From contig CANKWU010000002.1 of NCBI GenBank assembly GCA_947487385.1, positions 55,050-119,049 of the forward strand: DNA of 64,000 bases, in the 5' to 3' direction. Of the stretch, positions 1-8,413 are shown in pieces (the first letter of the stretch is position 1; each line of letters opens with the position of its first letter). The translations under genes were made by a program, and so were the position numbers. The notes beneath the pieces were generated by a model that saw only the letters and a list, made by a program, of their open reading frames with translations, did no database searches and was not told the origin of the DNA. This DNA is from Spartobacteria bacterium. Lineage in GTDB: Bacteria; Verrucomicrobiota; Verrucomicrobiia; Chthoniobacterales; UBA6821.

Positions 1-44
1 TTTAAGAAGCCAGACTGTTTATTATCTGCTCACGCGTATTAAAA

Positions 45-1202
45 GTGTCTCCAAGGTCTGGATACATCGCCAACGCAGTGCTTCTCAAGACAACAACGCT
101 TAATCGCCTTTCATTGAAGGAGCCTCGCTGTTTTATTTTCAAGCCTGACGGGATCGGAGATTTCTTTCTCGCCTCTGGGGTGGTGCGTCTCATGGCTAGG
201 GAGTTAGGTGAAAAAAATCTAACCATTGCAGTACTCCCGATTCTCGAGTCAGTTGTGAGAGGTCAGTTTCCCCAGGCGCAGGTCGTTATTCTACCCATCA
301 AGAAACAGCGGGTGATTCTGAATGTCTTCGTTGCCAACTGCCTTCGTTGCTTCCCCTCATGGATCAAGCTTCTTGGCACAAAAGCGGATACAGCGATCTC
401 CCTGCGTCATATGCGGGATTACCTGCAGAGTTTTCTTTTTTACAGCGTGCGTGCTGGAGGAAGGTTCATGACCTCGAACCTTCTCTTGGGAAACGGTCGT
501 CGGGTCAGGCGATGGACGGAGAAAATAATGGTTGCCCTTTTTTCCACGGAGATGGTGGATTACCCCAAGCCAAGTTTTGGGATTCCGAGTGAGTTAGAGG
601 CGCATCGTCTTCTTGTTTCTGCGGCCCTTCGCCGAGACGTTGAGATCGGCGAGATCTGGCCCGAACTGAAAGCGGTGAATCCTTCCCCGATCGACTCGCT
701 GAATTTCCCTTATTTCGTCTGTGCACCTTACTCCAGCGACATCTGGAAGAACTTTCCAGAGCATCGCTGGATTGAGCTCTTTGTGCTTCTCGATGCTGAA
801 GGAAAGGGGGAGAGGTTAAGGACCCTTATTCTTACGGGATCTCCCGATCAACGCGAGTCCTTGGAATCCTTCGGGGTCATGATCCGAAAGGCTCTTCCTG
901 AGGCGAGGATCTCGATCAGTGTACTGATTTCCGAGAACCTTCAGGGATTCATTGATCTCTTGGCCGGTGCTGAATGCGTCTTCACGATCGACACGGCCGC
1001 AGCCCATGGCGCGACAGCACTTAATTGCCGAACCTTGATTCTATTTTCAGGCCTTCACCAGGGGATGTTTGCTCCCTGGATCAGAAGTCATCGCCAACAC
1101 TGGGTCCTTCCAAAGGAATCCCAAAGCAATCTGCAATGGCACGAGGCTCATTCGACTTCTGAAATCATGATAAGCCTTGATAAAATTCTCTCGGCTCCGT
1201 AA
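45..1202 (+). CDS. Glycosyltransferase family 9 (heptosyltransferase-like)
   Basis: Probable GT-B fold glycosyltransferase of family 9, the heptosyltransferase family that adds sugars to lipopolysaccharide core or related glycans at the inner membrane. The N-terminal donor-domain motif KPDGIGDFFLASG is near residue 33, where LPS heptosyltransferases carry a KxxxLGD-type motif. The C-terminal half has FTIDTAAAHGATAL followed by FSGLHQGMFAPW, the typical acceptor/donor cleft signature. The GTG at 45 is only one possible start. The frame is open back to a stop at 3-5, and family members usually begin just before the KPDG motif, so the first 25 or so residues are uncertain. The acceptor sugar cannot be told from sequence. 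The gene stands alone, ending about 75 bases before tRNA-Asn. Confidence 0.72.
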   Translation: MSPRSGYIANAVLLKTTTLNRLSLKEPRCFIFKPDGIGDFFLASGVVRLMARELGEKNLTIAVLPILESVVRGQFPQAQVVILPIKKQRVILNVFVANCLRCFPSWIKLLGTKADTAISLRHMRDYLQSFLFYSVRAGGRFMTSNLLLGNGRRVRRWTEKIMVALFSTEMVDYPKPSFGIPSELEAHRLLVSAALRRDVEIGEIWPELKAVNPSPIDSLNFPYFVCAPYSSDIWKNFPEHRWIELFVLLDAEGKGERLRTLILTGSPDQRESLESFGVMIRKALPEARISISVLISENLQGFIDLLAGAECVFTIDTAAAHGATALNCRTLILFSGLHQGMFAPWIRSHRQHWVLPKESQSNLQWHEAHSTSEIMISLDKILSAP

Positions 1203-1278
1203 CGGGCCGTTTTGCTAACTCCAAGATTTTTTGATTGCAGGGGAAGAGGTGTCGGTGTTTGATTTTCTGCTCCAATGA

Positions 1279-1353
1279 TCCAGCGTAGCTCAGTGGTAGA
1301 GCGGTCGGCTGTTAACCGATTGGTCGTAGGTTCGAATCCTACCGCTGGAGCCA
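1279..1353 (+). tRNA. tRNA-Asn (GTT)
   Basis: A full cloverleaf can be folded. The 7-bp acceptor stem is TCCAGCG at 1279-1285 paired with CGCTGGA at 1343-1349. The D-arm contains AGCTCAGTGGTAGAGC, the anticodon loop CTGTTAA has GTT at 1311-1313, and the T-arm has loop TTCGAAT. The discriminator base is G1350 and the 3' CCA is encoded at 1351-1353. A T-run follows at once and may terminate transcription. Anticodon GTT reads AAC/AAU, so this is asparagine. Confidence 0.97.
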
Positions 1354-1367
1354 TTTTTTTATAATTC

Positions 1368-1589
1368 ATGAACACCCACTACATCGAAGAGGCCTCCAAG
1401 GTCATTATCAACAAGCAACAGCTCGTCAATATGGTCAGCAAGCGTCTGCGTGAACTCTCCGCCGGTAGCCGCCCCATGATTGAAGTGGATCTTCAGATGG
1501 GACTCGCAGACATCGCACTGGCTGAAATTGCAGCTGGGAAACTCACCACGGAGTTTGGTTCGGATACGGAAACTTTACAGGCAGCCTAA
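1368..1589 (+). CDS. rpoZ: DNA-directed RNA polymerase omega subunit
   Basis: A 73-residue omega subunit, which sits against the beta' subunit and helps RNA polymerase assemble. The sequence has the compact omega pattern: an N-terminal segment with NKQQLVNMVSKRLREL, then RPMIEVD and a helical ADIALAEIAAGK segment, corresponding to the family's conserved RP and AL.EI. blocks. The length fits the family. It starts 15 bases after tRNA-Asn and is followed by smpB in the same direction. The call rests on motif pattern and size; the family is short and divergent, so a profile search would settle it. Confidence 0.78.
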   Translation: MNTHYIEEASKVIINKQQLVNMVSKRLRELSAGSRPMIEVDLQMGLADIALAEIAAGKLTTEFGSDTETLQAA

Positions 1590-1666
1590 AGCATTACTGG
1601 GCCGGCATTCGGTAGTATCGAATGCCTTATGCCAGGCTGCGAAACGAATGTTTGCCCACTCCACGC

Positions 1667-2125
1667 ATGGGTTCTGACATCGTTACTAATCGCAAGGCCC
1701 TCAGGGATTATCAGATCCTTGAGAGGTTCGAGGCTGGCATTTCGCTTGTTGGAACTGAGGTCAAGTCACTACGTGCAGGCAGGGCTGATCTCTTGGGATG
1801 TTATGCAAAGGTTGAGAAAGGGGGGGTATTCCTCTACGAGGCCACGATTCAGGTTTACGAGAAGGCCAGTCACTCAACCCATGATCCGAAGCGCCCCAGA
1901 CAACTATTGCTCAACAAAGTCGAGATTGCCAGAATGCTTGAGCAGACTACACGCAAAGGACTGGCTCTTCCCGTTCTACGCCTCTACTGGAAGAAGGGTA
2001 GAGTGAAGGTCGAGATCGGCCTGGGTAAAGGAAAACATGCCGGTGATCAGCGCCAGGATCTCAAAAAGAAGGCTGAGCAGAGGGAGACCGACCGGGAGGT
2101 TGCTCAATTCAAGCGGGGAAAATAG
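1667..2125 (+). CDS. smpB: SsrA-binding protein SmpB
   Basis: SmpB binds tmRNA and brings it to stalled ribosomes for trans-translation. The family pattern is clear: N-terminal NRKALRDYQILERFEAGI, then GTEVKSLRAGRADL (the tmRNA-binding OB-fold core), HDPKRPRQLLLNK, and a basic C-terminal tail ending in KRGK that enters the ribosomal channel. I place the start at ATG 1667 (MGSDIVTN) because SmpB proteins begin shortly before the NRKA motif. An in-frame ATG at 1622 would add 15 unconserved residues. The tmRNA gene itself is not visible in the window. Confidence 0.95.
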   Translation: MGSDIVTNRKALRDYQILERFEAGISLVGTEVKSLRAGRADLLGCYAKVEKGGVFLYEATIQVYEKASHSTHDPKRPRQLLLNKVEIARMLEQTTRKGLALPVLRLYWKKGRVKVEIGLGKGKHAGDQRQDLKKKAEQRETDREVAQFKRGK

Positions 2126-2174
2126 CGCCATTTCCTCATTGCACGTCCACACCGTCGACAGCAACCTTTTGTCA

Positions 2175-3713
2175 ATGAAGACAGACCCTAAAAATGATGT
2201 TTCTTCCTTGAATAGGGTGTTTCCTTCAGCTGAGGATTTTGCTGCTAAGGCTGCGACACATTCCGTTGTGCCTGTCTGGATCGAACTGGTTGCCGATAGC
2301 GAGACCCCTCTTTCGGTCCTCGCAAAGCTTGGCTCTGAGGAATCATCCTTTCTTCTAGAGTCAGCCGAGCAGAGCGATCTGGTCGGACGCTATTCCTTTG
2401 TCGGTTGCGGTGCCAGGGCGGTGATCTCCTCCCGTGGTGAGACAATCACACTTACTGATCGCAAAGGGACGCGCTCATGGAAGGCTCTTGATCCCCTCAA
2501 GGAGCTCGAGATCCTGATGTCGGGATACAAATGCGAGGTTCACCCTCAGCTTCCGGGATTCAGCGGCGGAGCCGTCGGCTATCTCGGATACGAGGCGATT
2601 CGGAGATTCGAACCTTCTGTTTCTGCACCTCAAAAAGATGATCTGGGACTTCCCGAGATGCTTTTCCTAATTGCAGAAACAGTGGTGGTCTTTGATCACA
2701 AGGCCAGGAGGATCAAAGTTGTGGCGTGCGCCTTTCCAGGTGAACTCGGAGTCGAAGAATCCCGTCAGGAAGCCTTGGAGCGAATTTCCTCATTGGTTGG
2801 AAAACTTTCCTTGCCGTTGGCCCTGCAGCCGTTTCCCGCCGTTGCTGCGGCAGAGCCTCTGTCCGTCTCCAGTAATATTACTAAGGAAGACTTTGAAAAG
2901 AGGGTCGAGGATTCCAAGGAATTCATTCGCGCTGGGGATATCTTTCAGATTGTCCTCTCCCAGCGTTTTGCGATCCCTTACGACGGAGACCCTCTTCATC
3001 TTTACAGGGCTCTCCGTTTCATCAATCCCTCGCCCTACATGTTTTGTCTGCGACTGCCCGGCGGATTTTCACTGGTGGGAAGTTCACCTGAAGTTCATGT
3101 CAAAGTAACGGATGGGAATGTGCAGATCCGCCCAATTGCCGGGACACGAAAGCGTGGAACGACACTGGAAGCCGATAAGGCACTCAGCCTCGATCTGCTG
3201 GAGGATCCCAAGGAGCGGGCCGAGCATCTCATGCTTGTCGATCTTGCTCGCAATGATGTCGGGCGCATTTCAGAATTCGGGAGCGTCTCCCTGACCGACT
3301 TTATGACAGTCGAGCGGTACAGTCATGTGATGCATATCGTCTCCAACGTGGTCGGCAAGCTCTCCGGTGATCATTCTCCGCTGGATGTGCTGCGTGCCAC
3401 CTTCCCGGCAGGAACGGTCAGTGGATCTCCTAAGGTGCGTGCCATGCAGATCCTTGCCACCATGGAGCCTACCGCCCGTGGAACTTACGCGGGGGCGGTG
3501 GGATACCTTGGATTCAATGGGGAGCTCGATTCTTGTATCGCTCTCAGGACCGTTTTGCTCAAAGACGGCATTGCTTATGTCCAAGCGGGTGCGGGTATCG
3601 TGGCGGACTCGAAGGCCACTGCTGAGTTTGAGGAAACCGTTAACAAGGCGATGGGGGTCATCCGGGCTGTTGAATTGGCCACGGCTACTCTCTCTAACCC
3701 CTCACGTTCATGA
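2175..3713 (+). CDS. trpE: Anthranilate synthase component I
   Basis: Chorismate-using subunit that makes anthranilate, the first committed step of tryptophan synthesis. The N-terminal TrpE domain carries the LLESAEQ segment associated with feedback inhibition by tryptophan. The catalytic C-terminal chorismate-binding domain has [28 protein letters not shown], the GTVSGSPK loop and [12 protein letters not shown]. The start at ATG 2175 (MKTDPKND) gives 512 residues, the usual size; a longer frame upstream overlaps smpB and lacks conservation. The stop overlaps the trpG start by four bases (ATGA), indicating translational coupling. No Trp-rich leader peptide or attenuator is visible in the 49 bases before it. 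Confidence 0.95.
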   Translation: MKTDPKNDVSSLNRVFPSAEDFAAKAATHSVVPVWIELVADSETPLSVLAKLGSEESSFLLESAEQSDLVGRYSFVGCGARAVISSRGETITLTDRKGTRSWKALDPLKELEILMSGYKCEVHPQLPGFSGGAVGYLGYEAIRRFEPSVSAPQKDDLGLPEMLFLIAETVVVFDHKARRIKVVACAFPGELGVEESRQEALERISSLVGKLSLPLALQPFPAVAAAEPLSVSSNITKEDFEKRVEDSKEFIRAGDIFQIVLSQRFAIPYDGDPLHLYRALRFINPSPYMFCLRLPGGFSLVGSSPEVHVKVTDGNVQIRPIAGTRKRGTTLEADKALSLDLLEDPKERAEHLMLVDLARNDVGRISEFGSVSLTDFMTVERYSHVMHIVSNVVGKLSGDHSPLDVLRATFPAGTVSGSPKVRAMQILATMEPTARGTYAGAVGYLGFNGELDSCIALRTVLLKDGIAYVQAGAGIVADSKATAEFEETVNKAMGVIRAVELATATLSNPSRS

Positions 3714-4279
3714 TCCTAGTCATCGATAATTACGACTCCTTCACCTATAACCTTGTCCAGTACTTTGGAGAACTTGGATCGGATCCTATGGTTCGCCGCA
3801 ACGACCAAATCACGATTTCAGAAATTGAGGAACTCGCCCCAGACCGCATTTGCATTTCACCCGGTCCCTGCACTCCCAAGGAAGCCGGTATTAGTTGTGA
3901 TGTGATACGGACTCTTGCGGGAAAATACCCGATTCTTGGTGTCTGTCTTGGACATCAGTGCATGGGCGATGTTTACGGAGGGGAGGTGGTGAGAGCGGGG
4001 CGCCTGATGCATGGAAAGACCTCCCCAATCCTTCACAATGGCAGGGATCTTTTCGAAGGGCTTCCGAACCCCTTTGAGGCGACTCGGTACCACAGTCTGC
4101 TTATTCGCAGGGAGAGTTTTCCAGACTCACTTGAAATCACGGCTGAGACAGCGGAGGGTGAAATCATGGGTCTTCGGCACAAGGAACTCCCTCTCTGGGG
4201 TGTCCAGTTTCATCCGGAGTCCATTCTGACGACTCATGGCAAGGCTCTCTTGGCTAATTTCCTGAATCTCCGAGCCTGA
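3710..4279 (+). CDS. trpG: Anthranilate synthase glutamine amidotransferase (component II)
   Basis: Class I glutamine amidotransferase that feeds ammonia to TrpE. The triad is visible: the nucleophile Cys in [10 protein letters not shown], and the His and Glu of GVQFHPES near the C-terminus. [13 protein letters not shown] at the N-terminus and [12 protein letters not shown] are typical of the TrpG/PabA group. The 189-residue length is normal. It overlaps trpE by four bases. In many bacteria this subunit also serves para-aminobenzoate synthesis for folate. No separate pabA is visible here and folK lies 19 kb away, so a dual role is possible but unproven. Confidence 0.95.
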   Translation: MILVIDNYDSFTYNLVQYFGELGSDPMVRRNDQITISEIEELAPDRICISPGPCTPKEAGISCDVIRTLAGKYPILGVCLGHQCMGDVYGGEVVRAGRLMHGKTSPILHNGRDLFEGLPNPFEATRYHSLLIRRESFPDSLEITAETAEGEIMGLRHKELPLWGVQFHPESILTTHGKALLANFLNLRA

Positions 4280-4508
4280 TCAAATCATCAACCTACGGCT
4301 TTGCTGAGAATGCCCTTCTTTTCAAGTAGTCTTTCCTGTCCTTCTGTCCTGAGTCTTTTCACCTCATTGGTGAACACGATTTCCCTGTTACCATAATTTC
4401 ATTGCATATTCAGGATTTATGAAAGTCTGATCCAGACTCTCGACCATTCCAACCGTTTATCTGGCAAAAATGTTGGCCTTCCCCTTGTAGTACTCCTTGC
4501 GGGTATTT

Positions 4509-5153
4509 CTAAAACAGACCTCCCGGAAGTTTCTCCAACTCCCTGAGAAATACCCTCCCCGCTATTTCGGCGACGGCATGCGTCTCCAAATCATCTCCGC
4601 ACTCCGCCGAAAGTGATGTCATCGTGACACCGGCAATCCCGCACGGAATGATGTCATCGAATCCCGGAAGAGCTCTCGCCACATTGAGCGCGAACCCGTG
4701 CATTGAGATCCAACGGCGAACACCAATCCCGATAGAAGCGATTTTCCGGTCCTTTATCCAGACACCAGTTAGGCCCTCATGCCGGATACCCTGGACGGAA
4801 TACTCAGCGAGAATGCTGATAATGACCTCCTCTAGAAACCGAAGATATCGGTGAAGATCACGTCCTCTGCTGTTGAGATCAAGAATCGGATATCCAACCA
4901 ATTGTCCCGGACCATGATAAGTTGCTTGGCCACCTCTGTTCGTGCGGTAGATGGGGTAGGGGAGGAGATTCTCCTCACCAAGGCTCGATTCATCACGTGC
5001 ACGGCCCATCGTATAGACAGGATCATGTTCCAGAAGCAGGAGTTCGTCATGGGACCCACCATTGCCTTTGTCGCTGACCAAGGATTCCTGAAGCTCAAGA
5101 CCCTTTTCGAAGCTTACCCGTCCAAGCCACCGGGTCTTGAGTACAGGTCTCAT
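4509..5153 (-). CDS. lipB: Octanoyltransferase (lipoate biosynthesis)
   Basis: LipB moves an octanoyl group from acyl carrier protein to lipoyl-dependent enzymes, before LipA inserts sulfur. Visible motifs are RGGQATYHGPGQLVGYP (substrate-binding loop), DRKIASIGIGVRRWISMHG with the conserved Lys, HGFALNV, and IIPCGI with the acyl-accepting Cys near residue 175. The length of 214 is typical. The ATG at 5153-5151 overlaps the ruvC stop by four bases, so it is the second gene of a ruvC-lipB pair on the minus strand. It faces trpG tail to tail across a 229-base spacer with no convincing terminator. Confidence 0.94.
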   Translation of the reverse strand: MRPVLKTRWLGRVSFEKGLELQESLVSDKGNGGSHDELLLLEHDPVYTMGRARDESSLGEENLLPYPIYRTNRGGQATYHGPGQLVGYPILDLNSRGRDLHRYLRFLEEVIISILAEYSVQGIRHEGLTGVWIKDRKIASIGIGVRRWISMHGFALNVARALPGFDDIIPCGIAGVTMTSLSAECGDDLETHAVAEIAGRVFLRELEKLPGGLF

Positions 5154-5653
5154 TTTCCACGAGTGGCTGTCACGACATGAACAGGTGAAGAAACTGTTCG
5201 TAGATGAGTTATTCCGATGGCGATTGCGTCTGCCGCATCACTTGGAGGGGTTTCAGTGAGGCCAAGAAGTGCCCGGATCATGAACGCCACCTGGTCTTTA
5301 GAGGCTGCTCCCTTACCAACTACAGCCTGTTTTACACGCTTGGGCGGATATTCATGAACTGTAAGGCCCCGTTGAGCAGCAGCTAGGACAGCGACACCAC
5401 GAGCAGCACCTAGAATAATAGCCGTTGCGTAACTCTGAACAAAGATGACTTTTTCGATCGCAAGCTCTGTTGGTTCATGGCGCTTAATCGCCAGTCCAAG
5501 AGTCTCATGAATGGCTAGAAGGCATCCTTCCTGTGAAAGTGAGGCATGATTTTTGATTACAGAATACTCGAGACATCGGGTAGATTTCCCAGATTCCTCG
5601 AGGATGGCAAAACCGGTACCTCGAAGCGAGGGATCAACTGCTAAAATACGCAT
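5150..5653 (-). CDS. ruvC: Holliday junction endonuclease RuvC
   Basis: RuvC cuts Holliday junctions resolved with RuvAB during recombination. The RNase H-like fold and its acidic catalytic residues are visible: Asp in AVDPSLRGTG at residue 7, Glu in LAIEKVIF, and the pair in DAADAIAIGITH near the C-terminus. The length of 167 is typical. It precedes lipB with a four-base overlap. An apparent terminator lies between it and the upstream lipoprotein gene, so ruvC-lipB probably has its own promoter. RuvA and RuvB are not in the window. Confidence 0.94.
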   Translation of the reverse strand: MRILAVDPSLRGTGFAILEESGKSTRCLEYSVIKNHASLSQEGCLLAIHETLGLAIKRHEPTELAIEKVIFVQSYATAIILGAARGVAVLAAAQRGLTVHEYPPKRVKQAVVGKGAASKDQVAFMIRALLGLTETPPSDAADAIAIGITHLRTVSSPVHVVTATRGK

Positions 5654-5701
5654 GCTGTGAAATCTGAAATGAGATCAGCCCGAAATGCTTGCATCAACAT
5701 T

Positions 5702-5730
5702 CAAAAAAGCCCCCCCAGAAATGATTGGGG
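5702..5730 (-). terminator. Rho-independent terminator after the lipoprotein gene
   Basis: Read on the minus strand, CCCCA and TGGGG form a short stem around an eight-base loop, followed within three bases by a run of T's. It sits just downstream of the lipoprotein stop and about 50 bases before ruvC. The stem is short but GC-rich. Confidence 0.55.
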
Positions 5731-5755
5731 AATAAAGAGAAGATTGTTAAGCGAC

Positions 5756-5938
5756 TTAACGGCCGCCTTGGGGAGCGAATCCACCTAAGGCGCCCGATCC
5801 CTCCCAACTTGCCGGCCTGTTCCAAGGGATCGCGCTAACAGCTGAACTTTCGGGCGTTGTGATATCGGTACTAGGGTGTGTCGCGCATCCCGTAAGAAGC
5901 AGCGTGAAAAGAATCAGGAAAACCCCGAACCGTTTCAT
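5756..5938 (-). CDS. Small predicted lipoprotein
   Basis: A 60-residue product with a clear lipoprotein signal: basic MKRF start, hydrophobic GVFLILFTLLLTG, then lipobox LTGC with the acylated Cys near residue 18. The mature part is short, polar and low in complexity, ending GGFAPQGGR. Mature lipoproteins this small may act as membrane tethers or periplasmic adaptors, but no function can be assigned. Its ATG overlaps the end of the upstream coiled-coil gene by four bases, and a terminator follows, so the two form a unit. Confidence 0.6.
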   Translation of the reverse strand: MKRFGVFLILFTLLLTGCATHPSTDITTPESSAVSAIPWNRPASWEGSGALGGFAPQGGR

Positions 5939-6753
5939 AGATTTGACTTATTGTCGGAGGAATCGTTACCAGGCCCTGAGTAGATTACGGTGTCTCCAGG
6001 TTGGACGCTCAATCCAGTACTGACGCTGTTGACAACGATATCAGCAATCGAGGTGGAGGGCTCTACGGAGGTGATACGTACCTTGCCGATCAATTGGGAT
6101 CCTCGTTTGATAAGCATCTCAGCATTGTTGACTACTCCGTTGCGGTCACCGAGGCTCAGAACCACGAAATTCCAGGAGGTGTTCACAGCGAGAATACTTC
6201 CTTCTAGGCCACTGCGCATTGACTTACTGCGGCGCTGTGACTCTCTCTCCTTGAGGGCCGCCAACTGTGTCTCTTGATCCTTGATCTTTGCCTGCAAACT
6301 CGTGGTCAGCATGTCCTTTTCTTCAAGCTGCTTTTTGAGATCATCGGAAGGAGCAGATGGCGTTTTGACGGTGGAACTAATTTTCGAGTCGAGATCCGCA
6401 ATGTGGGCATCCTTGGCGGCCATGTCAGACTTCATCTGAGCAAGAGAAGCATCTCTGTCAGCGACCTGCTTTTGGACGTCGGCCATCGCAGAAGTTGATT
6501 TTGCTACCTGCGCCATGAGATCTGCATTTTCTGACGCAACCTTTTCTTGGTCGCTGTTGACCAGCGCAAGCTTTTCAGTTTTGGCCTTCAGTTCGGCGGA
6601 CATTGATGCAGCTTTCTTATTCGCGGCAGCGATCTCAGAAGTCGCCGTGGTGAGGGCAGATTTAGATAAAGCGATGTTGGAGCGGTTCAGGTATCCGAGA
6701 ACTGCGGCGGCAAGAGAAAGAGCTGCGGCCAGGATGATAAGGATTTTTTGCAT
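5935..6753 (-). CDS. Membrane-anchored coiled-coil protein with C-terminal beta-domain
   Basis: Unrecognised protein of 272 residues. Residues 1-25 form a signal-anchor (IILAAALSLAAAVLGYL). Roughly residues 30-175 are a long coiled coil rich in Ala, Lys, Glu, Asp and Ser with heptad-like spacing. The last 85 or so residues look like a compact beta-domain, with VVLSLGDRNGV, LIGKVRITSVEPS and QPGDTVIY. That kind of hydrophobic-plus-Gly pattern occurs in small barrels of envelope adaptor proteins. It is translationally coupled to the small lipoprotein that follows. I infer a periplasm-spanning structural or scaffold protein, without a known partner. Confidence 0.6.
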   Translation of the reverse strand: MQKILIILAAALSLAAAVLGYLNRSNIALSKSALTTATSEIAAANKKAASMSAELKAKTEKLALVNSDQEKVASENADLMAQVAKSTSAMADVQKQVADRDASLAQMKSDMAAKDAHIADLDSKISSTVKTPSAPSDDLKKQLEEKDMLTTSLQAKIKDQETQLAALKERESQRRSKSMRSGLEGSILAVNTSWNFVVLSLGDRNGVVNNAEMLIKRGSQLIGKVRITSVEPSTSIADIVVNSVSTGLSVQPGDTVIYSGPGNDSSDNKSNL

Positions 6754-6860
6754 TACAGGGGAATTAGAGCGGACATCTTTAAGTCATTAGAATTTATTTC
6801 TCAAGTAGGAAAAGATGTTTCCTTCATTGTTTTAGTTTTTTCCTTTGAGTATGTTTCCCA

Positions 6861-6952
6861 AGTCAGGGGCTATGGATGAGAGACCGGCGAACCCCGCCAG
6901 GGCAGGAATGCAGCAACGGCAGCCAGCTCTCTCTTGCCGTAGTTCCCTGACA
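6861..6952 (+). ncRNA. ffs: Small bacterial signal recognition particle RNA (4.5S)
   Basis: The apical hairpin of SRP RNA is present at about 6893-6921: CCGCCAGGGCAGGAATGCAG followed by CAACGGC. It has the GGAA tetraloop closed by GCA/TGC and the asymmetric internal loop with AGCA that binds Ffh. Below it GAGAG pairs with CTCTC, and the terminal stem is GTCAGGG at 6862-6868 with CCCTGAC at 6945-6951. A run of seven T's follows (6954-6960), giving a natural terminator. It is a short, Alu-domain-less type. It lies between the coiled-coil gene (divergent) and argH. The exact 5' end is inferred from the stem. Confidence 0.85.
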
Positions 6953-7026
6953 CTTTTTTTTGTTACCTCATTCTGGTTCTTGGGATTCTTGCTTTCGATC
7001 TCATCAAAAACAGCTAGAAGCAAGGG

Positions 7027-8391
7027 ATGCGTCACGGTCGTTTCCAAGAATCCATGTCCAACCTCCTTAGGGATTACGGGGAATCCATCTCTTTTGACTG
7101 GAGGCTCTATCGCCACGATATCTTGGGAAGCATCGCTCATGCACGGGCTCTAAGGAGCGCGGGTTATCTCACAGAAGACGAGTTTGCTTCCATTGAAAGT
7201 GGATTGAAAAAAATAGGCGAAGAGATTTCGGCAGGCGAGTTCAGTTTCTCTGTCGATCTTGAGGATATTCATATGAACATTGAGAGGGAGCTGACAACCC
7301 GCATCGGGGATGCCGGTGCAAAACTCCACACCGCGCGCAGCCGCAATGACCAAGTCTCCACGGATTTACGCCTCTACCTCAAGGATGAGATTGCTACCCT
7401 TCAGAAAGGAGTCCGGGTATTGCAGGGTGCCTTGGTCGGGCTTGCTTCCGCGAATGAGTTAGTTCTCATCCCGGGTTATACCCATCTACAGCGTGCCCAG
7501 CCTGTTCCTTTGGCCCATCATCTTCTTGCCTATGTCGAGATGCTTGATCGTGATCACGGCCGTCTCCATGACACGGCCTTCCGGATGGATGAGTTGCCGC
7601 TCGGTTCGGGTGCTCTGGCTGCATCTACTCTACTGCTTGACCGGGAAGAGATCGCCAAGGAACTCGGATTTTCGAGGGTCACGCAGAACAGCCTCGATGG
7701 CGTGAGTGATCGGGACTTCGCACTAGAGTTGCTCTCCGCTCTCGCAATTCTGGGGATGCATCTTTCGAGGCTTTCGGAAGATATTGTCCTCTGGACCACA
7801 ATCGAATTTGGTTTTGCCAAGCTTAGCGACCGTCATTCCACGGGCTCAAGCCTGATGCCTCAAAAAAAGAATCCGGACATAGCTGAACTCACTCGGGGAA
7901 AGACGGGCCGCCTGTATGGAAACCTTTTTAGCCTTCTAACTGTCCTAAAAGGGCTTCCAATGTCCTATAATCGCGATCTTCAGGAGGACAAGGAGGCGAT
8001 CTTTGATTCTGTGGACACCGCCAAGATGGCCCTTGCTGTGACGGCTGAGATGATGACGGCTCTGATCATCAATCAGGATAACGCCACCTCTGCCGCCTCT
8101 GATCCGTCCCTCCTTGCCACGGATCTTGCAGATGAGTTGGTGCGCAAAAAAATGCCGTTCCGCAAGGCTCACGATCTTGTGGGTCAACTCGCTGCTGAAT
8201 CGGCTAAAACCGGCATTCCCCTCGACATGCTTCCGATGGAATTGATCATAAAGATCTGTCCTGAGCTCATGGAAGAGTGGGGGGGGCTGTTTGACCCGAT
8301 CCGTTCCCTAAAGGCCCGCTCTGCAACTGGCGGCCCCTCTCCGGCAAATGTTTCCATGCGCCTTGCCTATTGGAAAAGCATCCTCACCTAA
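7027..8391 (+). CDS. argH: Argininosuccinate lyase
   Basis: Last enzyme of arginine synthesis, splitting argininosuccinate into arginine and fumarate. Family motifs are visible: HTARSRNDQVSTDLRL, GYTHLQRAQPV, and the signature loop GSSLMPQKKNPD with the catalytic Ser. The length of 454 is usual. The start is well fixed: an in-frame TAG lies only nine bases upstream of ATG 7027. The protein therefore begins MRHGRF, a variant and slightly shortened form of the usual WGGRF opening. tatC follows after a 22-base gap and may be cotranscribed. Confidence 0.95.
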   Translation: MRHGRFQESMSNLLRDYGESISFDWRLYRHDILGSIAHARALRSAGYLTEDEFASIESGLKKIGEEISAGEFSFSVDLEDIHMNIERELTTRIGDAGAKLHTARSRNDQVSTDLRLYLKDEIATLQKGVRVLQGALVGLASANELVLIPGYTHLQRAQPVPLAHHLLAYVEMLDRDHGRLHDTAFRMDELPLGSGALAASTLLLDREEIAKELGFSRVTQNSLDGVSDRDFALELLSALAILGMHLSRLSEDIVLWTTIEFGFAKLSDRHSTGSSLMPQKKNPDIAELTRGKTGRLYGNLFSLLTVLKGLPMSYNRDLQEDKEAIFDSVDTAKMALAVTAEMMTALIINQDNATSAASDPSLLATDLADELVRKKMPFRKAHDLVGQLAAESAKTGIPLDMLPMELIIKICPELMEEWGGLFDPIRSLKARSATGGPSPANVSMRLAYWKSILT

Positions 8392-8413
8392 CAGGGGAGG
8401 GGACACTACATTT

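Noticed and set aside
1148-1375. Minus-strand open frame across tRNA-Asn
   Set aside because: It is the reverse complement of the tRNA and its flanks; the tRNA fold explains the sequence and the protein has the known look of tRNA-derived spurious products.
2126-2174. Tryptophan attenuator before trpE
   Set aside because: The gap is only 49 bases and lacks a Trp-codon leader or competing hairpins.
4280-4508. Hidden gene or terminator between trpG and lipB
   Set aside because: Only weak four-base stems and no coding pattern on either strand.
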